A stretch of DNA of 64,000 nucleotides from Myxococcales bacterium. Lineage in GTDB: Bacteria; Myxococcota; Myxococcia; Myxococcales; Myxococcaceae. The position numbers and the translations under genes are program-made. The notes beneath the pieces were generated by a model. That model searched no databases. It had not been told where the DNA came from and worked only from the letters and a program-made list of their open reading frames with translations. Shown in pieces: positions 8,446 through 17,908 of the stretch (the first letter of the stretch is position 1; every line of letters begins with the position of its first letter). The DNA lies in the NCBI GenBank assembly GCA_016191815.1, contig JACPVI010000081.1:124001-188000 (forward strand), written 5' to 3'.

Positions 8446-10953
8446 ATGGCCGAGAGGACCAAGAAGAAGACCGCCACCGCCCGCCGGGCGCGCCCCGCCA
8501 AGGTCAAGACCGCCCGCCGCCGCAAGGCGGCCGCCGCTCAGGCGCCCAAGCCTAGAGCTCGCCTTGGTCGACCAGGGGAGACGCAAGGGCGCAACGGCCG
8601 CACCCGCTACCTGGTGGTGGTGGAGTCCCCCGCCAAGGCGAAGACGATCAAGAAGTACCTGGGCGCCCCCTACACGGTGAAGGCGTCGATCGGCCACGTG
8701 AAGGACCTGCCCAAGAGCAAGATGGGGGTCGACATCGAGCGCGGCTTCACCCCCCAGTACGAGGTGCTCAAGGGGAAGGAGAAGGCGCTGGCGGAGATCA
8801 AGCGCCACGCCGCCCTGGCCGACCGGGTGTTCCTCGCCACCGACCCCGACCGGGAGGGGGAGGCCATCGCCTGGCACATCAGCGAGGAGATCGGCCACCC
8901 CAACCCCTGCCGGGTGCTGTTCAACGAGATCACCAAGAAGGCGGTCCAGCAGGCGATCGACAACCCCACCACCCTGAGCCGCGACAACTACGACTCGCAG
9001 CAGGCCAGGAGGATCCTCGACCGGCTGGTGGGGTACCAGATCTCCCCCATCCTCTGGAAGAAAGTGCGGAGGGGCCTCTCCGCCGGAAGAGTGCAGTCAG
9101 TGGCCGTCCGCCTGGTGGTGGAGCGCGAGAGTGAGATCAAGGCCTTCGTGCCCCAGGAGTACTGGACGGTGGAGGCGGACCTGGAGGCGAAGAACCCTCC
9201 GCCGTTCAAGGCGCGGCTGGCCAAGCTCGACGGGCAGAAGGCGGAGATCAAGGACCAGCCCACCGCCGAGGAGATCTCCAAGGAGCTGAGCGCCCAAAAG
9301 TTCGTGGTCGCCAAGGTGGAGAAGCGCGAGAGGAGGAGGAATCCTCCGGCGCCGCTCATCACCTCCAAGCTGCAGCAGGAGGCCGCCAACCGGCTCCACT
9401 TCACCGCGAAGAAGACGATGACCCTCGCCCAGAGGCTGTACGAGGGCGTCGAGCTTGGGGAGGAGGGCAACGTCGCCCTCATCACCTACATGCGGACCGA
9501 CTCGGTGCGGCTGTCCGCCGAGGCGGTGGAGCAGGTCCGGGCGCTGATCGCCAAGCGCTACGGCGAAGAGCATCTGCCTCCCGAGGCGGTGGTCTACCGC
9601 TCGAAGAAGAGCGCTCAGGACGCCCACGAGGCGATCCGGCCGACCTCGCTCGAGTACCCGCCGGAGCGGGTGAAGGACTTCCTCGAGCCGGACATGTATC
9701 GGCTCTACGAGCTGATCTGGAACCGCTTCGTCGCCTGCCAGATGAAGCCGGCGGTCTACGATCAGACCTCGGCGGAGATCACCGCCGGGCGGGCGACCTT
9801 CCGGGCCAGCGGGTCCACGCTCAAGTTCCCCGGCTACCTCAAGATCTACGGGGCCGGCCTCACTTCGGAGGAGGAGGCCGAGCGCGAGAAGGCCCGCGAC
9901 GAAGAGACCGACACCGCCGAAGCGCCGTGGGAGCTGCCGCCGCTCGAGGAGGGCGAGGTGCTGCGCCTGATTCGCCCCATCGCGCCGGAGCAGCACTTCA
10001 CCCAGCCGCCGCCCCGCTTCTCCGAGGCCACCTTGGTGAAGGAGCTAGAGGAGCAGGGGATCGGAAGGCCTTCGACCTACGCCGCCATCCTCTCCACCAT
10101 CCAGGAGAAGAAGTACGCGGAGAAGATCGAAGGCCGCTTCCACCCCACCGAGCTGGGGAAGATCACCACCGAGGAGCTGGTGAAGGCCTTTCCCAACGAG
10201 ATGGACGTCCAGTTCACCGCGGGGATGGAGGAGAAGCTGGACCAGATCTCCGAGGGGCAGCTCGGCTTTAGGAAGGTGCTCGCGGACTTCTACGGCCCCT
10301 TCCGGGAGCACCTGGCGCGCGCCGAGGTCCACATGCGCGACGTCAAGCGCGAGGAGATCAAGACCGACCTCTCCTGCGAGCGGTGCGGGAGCGCGATGGT
10401 GATCCGCTGGGGGAAGATGGGCCGCTTCCTCGCCTGCAGCGGCTACAACGACCCGAACCTCCAGTGCAAGAACACCAAGGACTTCAAGGAGGTCGACGGG
10501 AAGATCGTCGCGGTGGAGGAAGAGGGCACCGACGAGAAGTGCGAGAAGTGCGGCCGGCCGATGGTGATCCGCCGGGGCCGCTTCGGGCGCTTCCTCGCGT
10601 GCTCGGGCTACCCGGAGTGCAAGACCTCCAAGCCGCTCTCGATCGGAGTGGCCTGCCCGGAGTGCAAGGTGGGCTACCTCACCGAGCGACGGAGCCGGCG
10701 CGGGAAGGTCTTCTTCGGCTGCCACCGCTACCCCGAATGCAAGTTCGCCGCGTGGGATCGGCCGCTGCCCGAGGCGTGTCCCTCGTGTGGTTCGCCCTAC
10801 CTCTTGCAGAAGTACTCGCGGCGGGACGGACCGTTCATCGCCTGCCCCAACAAGGAATGCGATTACCGCCGCGCGGCGGAGAGTGAGCCCCAGGCTTCCG
10901 AATCGCCCCCTCCGGCCGTGGCCGCCGCGGGGCCCGTCACCTCCAGCGCCTGA
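8446..10953 (+). CDS. topA: DNA topoisomerase I (type IA) with four zinc ribbons
   Basis: 835 residues. A ~50-residue Lys/Arg/Ala-rich tail precedes the TOPRIM domain (VVVESPAKAKTIKKYLG; catalytic Glu60; later TDPDREGEAIAWH). The active-site Tyr348 is in ITYMRTDS. Four C-terminal zinc ribbons start near residue 644 (CERC..C, CEKC...C-C, CPEC...C-C, CPSC...C-C). It relaxes negative supercoils. The basic N-terminal extension, not found in E. coli TopA, resembles histone-like tails common in high-GC bacteria. The gene follows dprA by 25 bp, so co-transcription is likely. It ends with a Pro/Ala-rich tail of ~25 residues. Confidence 0.97.
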   Translation: MAERTKKKTATARRARPAKVKTARRRKAAAAQAPKPRARLGRPGETQGRNGRTRYLVVVESPAKAKTIKKYLGAPYTVKASIGHVKDLPKSKMGVDIERGFTPQYEVLKGKEKALAEIKRHAALADRVFLATDPDREGEAIAWHISEEIGHPNPCRVLFNEITKKAVQQAIDNPTTLSRDNYDSQQARRILDRLVGYQISPILWKKVRRGLSAGRVQSVAVRLVVERESEIKAFVPQEYWTVEADLEAKNPPPFKARLAKLDGQKAEIKDQPTAEEISKELSAQKFVVAKVEKRERRRNPPAPLITSKLQQEAANRLHFTAKKTMTLAQRLYEGVELGEEGNVALITYMRTDSVRLSAEAVEQVRALIAKRYGEEHLPPEAVVYRSKKSAQDAHEAIRPTSLEYPPERVKDFLEPDMYRLYELIWNRFVACQMKPAVYDQTSAEITAGRATFRASGSTLKFPGYLKIYGAGLTSEEEAEREKARDEETDTAEAPWELPPLEEGEVLRLIRPIAPEQHFTQPPPRFSEATLVKELEEQGIGRPSTYAAILSTIQEKKYAEKIEGRFHPTELGKITTEELVKAFPNEMDVQFTAGMEEKLDQISEGQLGFRKVLADFYGPFREHLARAEVHMRDVKREEIKTDLSCERCGSAMVIRWGKMGRFLACSGYNDPNLQCKNTKDFKEVDGKIVAVEEEGTDEKCEKCGRPMVIRRGRFGRFLACSGYPECKTSKPLSIGVACPECKVGYLTERRSRRGKVFFGCHRYPECKFAAWDRPLPEACPSCGSPYLLQKYSRRDGPFIACPNKECDYRRAAESEPQASESPPPAVAAAGPVTSSA

Positions 10954-10993
10954 AAGGCCCAAGGATTTCACGGATCTAGGCCCAGCCCAACTG

Positions 10994-11022
10994 TTGACAG
11001 AGGGCGGGGGGCCAACTAAAAA
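10994..11022 (+). promoter_or_regulatory. Candidate promoter for the TolQ/TolR genes
   Basis: Consensus TTGACA (10994-10999), 17-bp spacer and TAAAAA (11017-11022), about 70 bp before the TolQ-like ATG, in the 139-bp gap after topA. It is the best -35 match in the window. Confidence 0.5.
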
Positions 11023-11092
11023 CTGGCGTGCTTTTCTTGACCTGCGAGGCGCGGAAGCTGCCTTGTGAGCCTCCGAAAGGATTCGAGCGTCG

Positions 11093-11836
11093 ATGAGCGC
11101 GAGCACTGTGGTGGGCCACGTGTTGGAGGCGGTGTTCACGGCCGCCCCGGCAGCGGGGGGGCAGCTGGGCATCAAGGATGAGGTCGTCAAGTTTTTCCAC
11201 GACGGTGGCAACTTCATGTTCGTCAACTTGTTCATGTTGGCGACCGCGCTGGCGGTGTCGGTGGAGCGGCTGATCACGCTGCTGTTCCGCTACAACCTGA
11301 ACGCGCCGCCGTTCATGGAGCAGATCACCAAGCTGGTTCTCACCGGCAACGTGGACCGGGCGGTGAAGCTGTGCGGGGCGGCGCCGAACGCTCCCTTGGC
11401 GAAGGTGATCCGCGCCGGGCTGACGCGGGCCAACCGGGGCGAGCTGGAGGTGGCCAAGGCGGTGGAGGAGGCGCTCGTCGAGCAGCAGCCGCACCTCACC
11501 AAACGCATCCCCTGGCTGTGGTCGATCGCCAACATCGCCACCCTGGTGGGGCTGGTGGGCACCATCTTCGGCCTCATCCGCACTTTCCGCGCGTTGGGCA
11601 ACGTGCCCGCCGACCAGAAGCAGCTGTTGCTCTCGGACGGCATCGCCAAGGCGATGAACAACACCGCCTTCGCGCTATCCATCGCGGTGCTCTGCATCAT
11701 GTTCCACCTGGTGCTCACCGCCTACTCCAAGGGGATGGTGGAGACGGTGGAGCTGAACGCGCTGCGGCTGGAGAACTTGCTGTCGCGCCGGACCGCCGGA
11801 GAGACCTCGGCGATGGACTTCGAGAAGTCGGCCTAG
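11093..11836 (+). CDS. MotA/TolQ/ExbB-family proton channel protein
   Basis: 247 residues with the family's three TM helices: near the N-terminus (FMFVNLFMLATALAVSVERL), and in the C-terminal half (SIANIATLVGLVGTIFGLIRTF and AFALSIAVLCIMFHLVLTA). The conserved LVGLVGTIFGLI pore helix is present. With the two ExbD/TolR-like partners directly downstream it should form a proton-driven motor or energy transducer in the inner membrane. In myxobacteria this family includes Tol-Pal, TonB-ExbBD and the gliding-motility motors (AglRQS, AglXV). A TolQ plus two TolR layout resembles aglRQS, but sequence reading alone cannot say which system this is. No TonB, TolA, TolB or Pal gene is adjacent. Confidence 0.92.
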   Translation: MSASTVVGHVLEAVFTAAPAAGGQLGIKDEVVKFFHDGGNFMFVNLFMLATALAVSVERLITLLFRYNLNAPPFMEQITKLVLTGNVDRAVKLCGAAPNAPLAKVIRAGLTRANRGELEVAKAVEEALVEQQPHLTKRIPWLWSIANIATLVGLVGTIFGLIRTFRALGNVPADQKQLLLSDGIAKAMNNTAFALSIAVLCIMFHLVLTAYSKGMVETVELNALRLENLLSRRTAGETSAMDFEKSA

Positions 11837-11878
11837 AGGAACCTCAGCGCGGCCCGCGCTGTCGGTTGAGGAGGTCCG

Positions 11879-12427
11879 ATGGCCTTCTATTTCTCCCGCA
11901 GAAAGCTCAGACCGAAGGAAAAGGAGGAGATGGGCGAGCTGAACATCGTCCCCTACCTCGACATCCTGATGAACCTCATCATCTTCATGCTGCTGAGCAT
12001 CACCGGGCTGGTGACCTTTGGGATCTTGAACGTGAATGCGCCGAGCTATGGGGCAGGGGTGCAAGGGCCCGGAGAGGACCCTTCGCAGCCCAAGCTCTTG
12101 CTCACGGTGGGAATCTCCAACAAGGGCTTCTACGTGGCGGCCACCGGCGGGGTTTTGGGGCAGCAGAGCCCCGAGGGTGCCGCAGCGGCGCCGGGGCAGG
12201 GCGAGCCGACCATCCCCAAGCTGCCCGATGGGAGCTTCGACTACGCCGCGCTCAGCGAGCAGATGGTCAACATCAAGCAGGCGTTTCCCAACGAGACCAA
12301 GGTGATCATCGCCGCCCAGAGCGAGGTGCAGTACGAGGCGCTGGTGGCGACCATGGACGCTTGCCGCGAGACGACCGGCCCCAGCCGGCGGGTGCTCTTC
12401 CCCGACGTGACCCTGGGAGCGTTCTAG
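11879..12427 (+). CDS. ExbD/TolR-family protein (first copy)
   Basis: 182 residues. It has a short basic cytoplasmic N-terminus, one TM helix (~25-48) containing the essential membrane Asp in VPYLDILMNLIIFML, and a periplasmic domain with an Ala/Gly/Pro-rich insertion (~95-110) that is longer than in E. coli TolR. It lies 42 bp behind the TolQ-like gene with GAGG before the ATG. Its partner channel is the upstream TolQ-like protein; the second TolR-like protein follows 3 bp later, so the complex is probably a hetero-assembly. Confidence 0.92.
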   Translation: MAFYFSRRKLRPKEKEEMGELNIVPYLDILMNLIIFMLLSITGLVTFGILNVNAPSYGAGVQGPGEDPSQPKLLLTVGISNKGFYVAATGGVLGQQSPEGAAAAPGQGEPTIPKLPDGSFDYAALSEQMVNIKQAFPNETKVIIAAQSEVQYEALVATMDACRETTGPSRRVLFPDVTLGAF

Positions 12428-12430
12428 GCC

Positions 12431-13003
12431 ATGGCGCACCCGAAGGCAGCCCCGATCTCGGACGACATGGTCAAGCGGATGCGCTACCGCTCCGCGATGG
12501 CGCGGAAGAAGCGCATCGACCGCGAGGCCGAAGGGGAGATCAGCGAGCTGAACCTCACCGCGATGATGGACATGCTCACCATCATCCTGGTGTTCCTCCT
12601 CAAGTCGTTCTCGGCCAGCACGGTGGCGATGACCACTTCCGAGGACGTGCGGCCGCCCATCTCCTCCACCCGGGCCACCCCCCGCGATACGGTGGCGGTC
12701 ACCATCACCGCCAGGAGCATCATGGTGGGGGACAAGACGGTGGTGCAGCTCAAGGACGGGCAGATCGTCCCGGACGATCTGGCCGGCCGCCTGGTGGTCC
12801 CGCTGGATCAGCGGCTCAAGATGGAAGTGGAGAGGCTGAAGTTCATCGCCGAGCGGAACCCGGCGGCGCCTTTCACCAGGGAGCTTTCGGTGATCGGCGA
12901 CCGAAAGGTGCCGTACGACTTGTTGCTCACCGTGCTCTACACCGCGGGCCAGAACGAGCTGGAGAACTACCGCTTCGTGGTGGTGCAGAAAGAGGGCGGC
13001 TAG
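12431..13003 (+). CDS. ExbD/TolR-family protein (second copy)
   Basis: 190 residues. The basic N-terminus is longer than in the first copy (about 45 residues), followed by a TM helix with the motor Asp (LTAMMDMLTIILVFLL) and a periplasmic domain ending ENYRFVVVQKEGG. The start is 3 bp after the stop of the first TolR copy. The stop TAG abuts the stop of the convergent DksA-like gene, giving the palindrome TAGCTA at 13001-13006. Confidence 0.92.
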   Translation: MAHPKAAPISDDMVKRMRYRSAMARKKRIDREAEGEISELNLTAMMDMLTIILVFLLKSFSASTVAMTTSEDVRPPISSTRATPRDTVAVTITARSIMVGDKTVVQLKDGQIVPDDLAGRLVVPLDQRLKMEVERLKFIAERNPAAPFTRELSVIGDRKVPYDLLLTVLYTAGQNELENYRFVVVQKEGG

Positions 13004-13393
13004 CTACAGGGTCGGGGTGGCCATTGAGCCCCGGCTGCGAAGCTCGGCCTCGTTCCGCTCGGCGTCCTCCTCGCACCGGAGCGCGAACGGCAAGGCTCTC
13101 AGCCGATCCATGATGATCTCCTGGCCGCAGTCGATGCAGAGGCCGAACGCCCCGCCTTCGATGCGCTCGATCGCGGCGTCGATCAGCATCAGCTCGCGCC
13201 GCTGCGCCTCCACCAGGTGGGAGAGGGTGTAGTCGGCCAGCTCGACCTGGGCGTTCTCTTCGTACTCCGGATCGCGCTCTTGCTCCTTGAGCGCCTGGAC
13301 CTCCTCCCGGGTGGCCTGGCTCACCCGAACGATCTCCCTCCGCCGCCTCTGCAACGCCTGGCGGATGCTGGCGATGTCCTTAGCTCGGGCCAT
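13004..13393 (-). CDS. DksA/TraR-family zinc-finger transcription factor with altered fourth ligand
   Basis: 129 residues from ATG 13393, chosen because GGAGG lies 7 nt upstream; an earlier ATG at 13447 adds a poor 18-residue leader. It has a long alpha-helical coiled coil (~5-75) and a C-terminal finger. The first pair is CIDCG, but the second reads RCEED: Cys is present and the fourth ligand is Asp, giving C-C-C-D instead of four Cys. The RL.A.P spacing is otherwise as in DksA. Family members enter the RNA polymerase secondary channel and act with ppGpp. Zinc binding here is uncertain. It converges on the second TolR gene with abutting stop codons. Confidence 0.88.
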   Translation of the reverse strand: MARAKDIASIRQALQRRRREIVRVSQATREEVQALKEQERDPEYEENAQVELADYTLSHLVEAQRRELMLIDAAIERIEGGAFGLCIDCGQEIIMDRLRALPFALRCEEDAERNEAELRSRGSMATPTL

Positions 13394-13543
13394 CTGTGCG
13401 CCTCCTATCCGCGTGCGCGACATTGCGAAAGCTAGGGACGTGGCCATCGGCCCGGAACCGGCCCGCTCGGTGGCCGTCGCCCAGTCGGCCGAGGGGCAGC
13501 CGGACGCCCGGCGTCGCTTCGGGACCCAGCTGGATGAACGCCA

Positions 13544-13639
13544 GCTGGACGAACGCTTGGCGCTGGACGGACGCCGCTGGACGAATGCTTGGCGCTGGAC
13601 GGACGCCGCTGGACGAATGCTTGGCGCTGGACGGACGCT
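13544..13639. repeat. Three 32-bp tandem repeats upstream of trmFO
   Basis: Copies lie at 13544-13575, 13576-13607 and 13608-13639, differing at only a couple of positions. The unit begins GCTGGACGAA(T/C)GCTTGGC. A partial unit precedes them (13530-13543), and a run of CTCGACC/CTCGACG hexamers follows to 13675. It fills most of the 298-bp gap between the divergent DksA-like gene and trmFO. 32 bp is not a multiple of three and there is no gene here. Apart from these repeats nothing is recognisable in the gap. Confidence 0.9.
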
Positions 13640-13691
13640 CGACGTTACGCTCGACCCTCGACCCTCGACGCTCGACTACACTCACCCCTCT

Positions 13692-15122
13692 GTGGACCTC
13701 CGATCAGCCATCACCGTGGTGGGCGGCGGCCTGGCCGGCTCGGAGTGCGCCTTTCAGCTCGCGCGGCTCGGGGTCGAGGTGTGCCTGGTCGAGATGAAGC
13801 CTGGCCGGAGGTCTCCGGCGCACCGGGGCGACGGGCTCGCCGAGCTGGTGTGCTCGAACTCGCTTCGCTCCGACGAGCCCGAGACCGCGGTCGGCCTCCT
13901 CCACGAGGAGCTGCGTCGGCTCTCCTCGGTGGTCCTAGGCTGCGCCGACCAATGCCGCGTCCCCGCCGGCGGCGCGCTGGCGGTCGACCGTGAGGCCTTC
14001 TCCGATGCGGTGACCCGCACGCTCTCCGCCCAGCCGCGCGTGCGCCTCGCCCGCCGCGAGGTGGAGCGGCTCCCCGAGGGCGTGGTGGTGGTCGCCACCG
14101 GGCCACTCACCTCGGAGCCATTCGCGGCCGAGCTCGGGCGCCACGTCGGCGAGCGGCTGTACTTCTACGACGCCATCGCTCCGATCGTCGATGCGGACTC
14201 GGTGGACCGGCGGGTCGCCTTCCGGATGAGCCGCTACGGCAAGGGCGGCGGCGACGACTACCTCAACCTCCCTTTGGAGCGGGAGCAGTACCTGGACTTC
14301 GTCTCGGAGCTTCGCGCGGCGGAGAAGGTCTCCCCGCGCGCGTTCGAGGAACCGCGGTACTTCGAAGGTTGTCTGCCGATCGAAGTGATGGCCGAGCGGG
14401 GAGACGAGGTGTTGGCCCACGGGCCGATGAGGCCGGTGGGCTTGTTGGACCCGCGCACCGGGCGGCGTCCACACGCGGTGGTGCAGCTTCGGGCGGAGGA
14501 TCGCGCCGGCACCGCCTACAACCTGGTGGGCTTCCAGACGCGGCTCACTTGGCCCGAGCAGCGGCGCCTCTTCCGCCAGCTCCCTGGGCTGGAGGGCGCG
14601 GAGTTCCTGAGGCTCGGGCAGATCCACCGGAACACCTTCATCGACTCGCCGCGGCTGCTCCTGCCCGATCTGTCGCTCCGGTCCGAACCGAGGATTCTCT
14701 TCGCGGGGCAGATCTCCGGGGTGGAGGGGTACGTGGAGTCGGCGGCGAGCGGGCTCTTGGTGGCGCTCTCTCTGCATGCGCGGCTTTCTGGCAGGAAGTT
14801 TCTCCCTCCACCCGCTACCACCGCACTGGGGGCGCTTTACCGGCACGTCACCGGCGAGGCGCACCCCGAGGGCCTCTCGTTCCAGCCGACCAACGTGACC
14901 TTCGGCCTGTTTCCCCCGTTGCCGGGTCGGGTGCGGAAGGCCGACAAGCGCGTCCGGTATGCACAGCGGGCGCGGGAGGATCTCGAGGCCTGGACGAGAT
15001 CGCTTGGGCTCCCAATCGTCCCGGGCGATGTCGAAGGCGATCGCTCCGGCCCGGACCAGCGGTCACCGGTGGCTGAATCGGGCGAGTTGCATGCGGACCA
15101 GCGAGGAGGAGAAGTCGCGTGA
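13692..15122 (+). CDS. trmFO: tRNA (uracil-5-)-methyltransferase TrmFO (Gid), folate/FAD-dependent
   Basis: 476 residues from GTG 13692, which places the FAD-binding motif at the N-terminus ([16 protein letters not shown]); translation further upstream would run through the tandem repeats. Family signatures: [23 protein letters not shown] with the conserved Cys, [50 protein letters not shown] and the [18 protein letters not shown] block. It makes m5U54 in the tRNA T-loop using methylenetetrahydrofolate and FADH2. The C-terminal ~35 residues are an extension. Its TGA overlaps the GTG start of the next gene (GTGA), indicating translational coupling. Confidence 0.95.
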   Translation: MDLRSAITVVGGGLAGSECAFQLARLGVEVCLVEMKPGRRSPAHRGDGLAELVCSNSLRSDEPETAVGLLHEELRRLSSVVLGCADQCRVPAGGALAVDREAFSDAVTRTLSAQPRVRLARREVERLPEGVVVVATGPLTSEPFAAELGRHVGERLYFYDAIAPIVDADSVDRRVAFRMSRYGKGGGDDYLNLPLEREQYLDFVSELRAAEKVSPRAFEEPRYFEGCLPIEVMAERGDEVLAHGPMRPVGLLDPRTGRRPHAVVQLRAEDRAGTAYNLVGFQTRLTWPEQRRLFRQLPGLEGAEFLRLGQIHRNTFIDSPRLLLPDLSLRSEPRILFAGQISGVEGYVESAASGLLVALSLHARLSGRKFLPPPATTALGALYRHVTGEAHPEGLSFQPTNVTFGLFPPLPGRVRKADKRVRYAQRAREDLEAWTRSLGLPIVPGDVEGDRSGPDQRSPVAESGELHADQRGGEVA

Positions 15123-16762
15123 GAGCACGAGTGCCATTCTGGCCGCGTCCCGCCGGCCCTGCCGGGTGGGCGCTGTTTCTGCTGGTGGCGGTGTCCGCGG
15201 GGGGATGCAAGAGCCGTTCGAGCAAGCATGCGCCGGGGAGCGCGGCGGCCGGGGTCGGCGTGCGGATCGCCTCCGGCACGTCCTCGGATCTCCGGGTGAG
15301 CGCCGACGGGAGCTTCGCCGCCTATCTGGTCGACGCGGAGAAGCCTCGCCTGGAGGGCGTACCTTCGCAGATGGTGCTGGGCGAGCTGCACGTGGTGCCC
15401 ACCTCCGGGGGCAGCGCACGCAAGCTGGCGAACGGCGTCACCAACGTGCCGGGCGGCTTTCTCTTCAGTCCGGACTCGCGGTGGCTCTTCCTCCTGGAGG
15501 GCTACAACGCGGCCAGCCAGTCGGGCACGCTGCACGCGCTCGATCTCGCGGATCCGTCGGGGGAGCCGCGGCGGCTCGGCGACAACGTGAGCTACATGCT
15601 CGCGAGCCCCGACTCCAAGCAACTGGCCTTCGTGGGCGACGGCGTCCTCCGGGTCGGGTCCTTGGACGGGGGAGCGATGAAGGAGGTGGCCGCCGAGGTG
15701 ACCACCGCCCAGTTCTCCCCGGACAGCCGCCTGCTGTACTTCAAGCGGAGGCACTCCGCCGCCGGTGGCCTCGCGGTGGTGAAGCTGGACAAGGGCGGGC
15801 CGCCGCAGAAGCTCGGCGACCAGGTGGGGGACTACGCCCCATCGCCGGACTCCAAGAGGGTGGCCTTCGCGCAAAGGAGCACCGCGCTGCCTGGCACCTA
15901 CGAGCTCTGGGCGGCCGCCGAGCCCGACTTCCGGCCGGTGAAGGTGGACGCAGGCACGAGCAGCTTCGCCTTCTCGCCGGACGGCAAGTGGCTGGTCCGC
16001 ACGGTGGGCGCCACCCTGCAGGCCGGAGCGGACTCGCTGAACCTGGTGGGCGACCTCTACGCCGGGCCGGCCGAAGGAGCAGGGGGCCACAAGCTCGGCG
16101 AGCGCGTCTCGGAGTTCGCCATCTCGCCCGACTCCAAGGCGGTGGGCTTTCTGGCGCAGTACAGCCTGGAGATGAGGGTGGGAAGGATGAACGTCGCGGC
16201 GCTGCCGGACGGGAAGCCGAGGCAACTCGGGCTGAAGGTGAAGACCTTCACCTGGTCTCCCTCCGGCACGCACCTCGCCTTCCAGCCGGTGCAGGTCAGC
16301 CGGGAGTTCGGACCTTCGGCGGACCTGATGCTCTACCGGACGGGCGACGAGGCGGCGGTCCAGGTGCAGTCCGGGGTGTGGGGCTATGGCTTCGGGCCGA
16401 AGGGTGAGTACCTGCTGGCGCGGGCGGGGTGCACTCGGAAGGGCCCCAGCGGCCCCCCACGCTCCTGCGATCTGATGATGCGCGATCTGCGCACCGAGGG
16501 GGCGGCCACCACCAAGCTCGCCGAAGGCATCTTCAGCTTCAAGGCCTCGGAGGACGGGCAGCGGGTGATGGTCACCTACGCGGAGATCGGCCCCGACTGG
16601 TACGACGTGGCGGTGCAGAACCTCAAGACGAACGAGCGTAAGACCCTCGAGCGGCACACGCTGCTACCGGCGTACTTCCTCGACGGGGACGGCTCGCGGG
16701 TGGCCTACGCGGTGGCCCCGCGAGAGCGCGCCGGCATCTACGTCGCCAGCCAGGTGCCATAG
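15119..16762 (+). CDS. TolB/WD40-like beta-propeller lipoprotein
   Basis: 547 residues from GTG 15119, overlapping the trmFO stop by four bases. A signal peptide with hydrophobic core [13 protein letters not shown] ends at Cys30, followed by Ser/Lys, so it is a probable lipoprotein. At least seven blades carry the PD40-type core ([54 protein letters not shown]). The whole mature chain is therefore a propeller, probably a periplasmic or surface scaffold. No catalytic motif is visible. Coupling to trmFO is likely positional only. Confidence 0.85.
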   Translation: MRARVPFWPRPAGPAGWALFLLVAVSAGGCKSRSSKHAPGSAAAGVGVRIASGTSSDLRVSADGSFAAYLVDAEKPRLEGVPSQMVLGELHVVPTSGGSARKLANGVTNVPGGFLFSPDSRWLFLLEGYNAASQSGTLHALDLADPSGEPRRLGDNVSYMLASPDSKQLAFVGDGVLRVGSLDGGAMKEVAAEVTTAQFSPDSRLLYFKRRHSAAGGLAVVKLDKGGPPQKLGDQVGDYAPSPDSKRVAFAQRSTALPGTYELWAAAEPDFRPVKVDAGTSSFAFSPDGKWLVRTVGATLQAGADSLNLVGDLYAGPAEGAGGHKLGERVSEFAISPDSKAVGFLAQYSLEMRVGRMNVAALPDGKPRQLGLKVKTFTWSPSGTHLAFQPVQVSREFGPSADLMLYRTGDEAAVQVQSGVWGYGFGPKGEYLLARAGCTRKGPSGPPRSCDLMMRDLRTEGAATTKLAEGIFSFKASEDGQRVMVTYAEIGPDWYDVAVQNLKTNERKTLERHTLLPAYFLDGDGSRVAYAVAPRERAGIYVASQVP

Positions 16763-16771
16763 AGCACCGGG

Positions 16772-16823
16772 CGGGTTGGGCTGCCTGTTGCGACCGCCGC
16801 TCTCGCGAGGGCGCCCCAACCCG
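16772..16823 (+). terminator. Long stem-loop after the propeller lipoprotein gene
   Basis: CGGGTTGGG (16772-16780) is the exact complement of CCCAACCCG (16815-16823). The 34-nt loop contains a further CTCGCGAG palindrome. It starts 10 bp after the stop codon and has no T-tract; a transcription terminator or mRNA-stabilising structure is likely but unproven. Confidence 0.4.
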
Positions 16824-16925
16824 GTCGACATTCTCGGCCGCACCTTTCTTGACCGGTCGTCCTCTCGTTCTAGCCTCGACCGGGGCGCGGTTCGGCCAAC
16901 CGGAGTGCGCTCGGCAGAGGCGCCA

Positions 16926-17879
16926 GTGGCGGACGACAGAAAAAACACCCTCGCCCCGGAACGGGGAGAGGGCAGGGTGAGGGGTGACCATCCACCGTCG
17001 CCCCACCGGACCGCCTTTCGCACCTGGCTTCAGCACGTGCGCCGGGCTTCCCCGCACACCCTTCGGGCGTATACGGCCGACCTGGCGCAGTTCGAGGAAT
17101 ATCTGGCCAGGCAAGGGTTCGCGTTGGAGACGGCCACGCACCAAGCGATCCGCGGATACCTCTCGGTGTTGGCGGTGGAGCACGCCCCGGCCTCCCGGGC
17201 GCGCAAGCTTGCGAGCGTGAAGGCGCTGTACCGCTTCTTGGTGAGGCGAGGGGTGGTGGCGGCCAACCCGGCGGCGCGGGTGAAGACGCCGAAGGTGCCG
17301 AGGAAGCTCCCCCGGGTGCTCACGCTCGATGAGGCGAAGGACCTGGTCGAGGCCCCTGGAAGCCGCACCCCGCTCGCCCTGCGGGATCGCGCGATCCTGG
17401 AGGTGCTCTACGGCGGAGGGCTGCGTGTCTCCGAGCTGTGCGGACTGTCGGTGGGCGATGTGGACCGGGAGGGTCGGGTGGTGCGCGTGCTAGGGAAGGG
17501 CTCGAAGGAGCGGCTGTGCCCGCTGAACCCGACGGCGATGACGGCGATCGACGCGTACCTCCAGCGCCGGCGCGAACTAGTCGCGGGGAGGTATGTCGAC
17601 CCGGAGGCGCTCTTCCTCAACCGGCGGGGTGGAAGGCTCACCCCGAGGAGCGTCGCCCGCCATCTGGGTGCCTACGCCCTAAAGCTCGGCCTGCCGCGAA
17701 GGCCATCGCCGCACTCGCTGCGCCACTCCTACGCCACGCACCTGTTGGGGGCCGGGGCGGACGTGCGGACCATCCAGGAGCTGCTCGGGCACTCGAGCCT
17801 ATCCACCACCCAGCGGTACACCCACGTGAGCTGGGAGCAGCTACAGACGGTGTACGGCAAGGCGCACCCGCGCGCCTGA
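16926..17879 (+). CDS. xerC: Tyrosine recombinase XerC
   Basis: 317 residues from GTG 16926. A second in-frame GTG at 16977 with GGGGAGAGG just upstream is an equally plausible start and would give the usual ~300 residues. It has an N-terminal SAM-like core-binding domain (~30-115) and a catalytic domain with the full set: Arg167 (GLRVSEL), Lys191 (GKGSK), His263-x-x-Arg266 (HSLRHSYATHLL), His289 (LGHSS) and Tyr298 (TQRYTHV). It resolves chromosome dimers at dif with XerD. Neighbourhood trmFO-xerC-hslVU is conserved in many bacteria. The first ~20 codons overlap a repeat-like palindromic element. Confidence 0.93.
   Translation: MADDRKNTLAPERGEGRVRGDHPPSPHRTAFRTWLQHVRRASPHTLRAYTADLAQFEEYLARQGFALETATHQAIRGYLSVLAVEHAPASRARKLASVKALYRFLVRRGVVAANPAARVKTPKVPRKLPRVLTLDEAKDLVEAPGSRTPLALRDRAILEVLYGGGLRVSELCGLSVGDVDREGRVVRVLGKGSKERLCPLNPTAMTAIDAYLQRRRELVAGRYVDPEALFLNRRGGRLTPRSVARHLGAYALKLGLPRRPSPHSLRHSYATHLLGAGADVRTIQELLGHSSLSTTQRYTHVSWEQLQTVYGKAHPRA
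16947..16985. repeat. Palindromic repeat-like element at the 5' end of xerC
   Basis: The stretch has an inverted ACCCTCGCCCCG / CGGGGAGAGGG pair followed by CAGGGTGAGGGG. It resembles the short CCCTCTCCC...GGGAGAGGG...CAGGGTGAGGG palindromes scattered through many genomes. A second degenerate copy is at 31169-31206. Here it coincides with the xerC translation start region. Confidence 0.45.
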
Positions 17880-17908
17880 GCCTCTTGCCGGGTATGGTTG
17901 GGTCTGCC

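Noticed and set aside
13544-13639. Tandem repeats considered as a CRISPR array
   Set aside because: The units are contiguous with no variable spacers and there are no cas genes.
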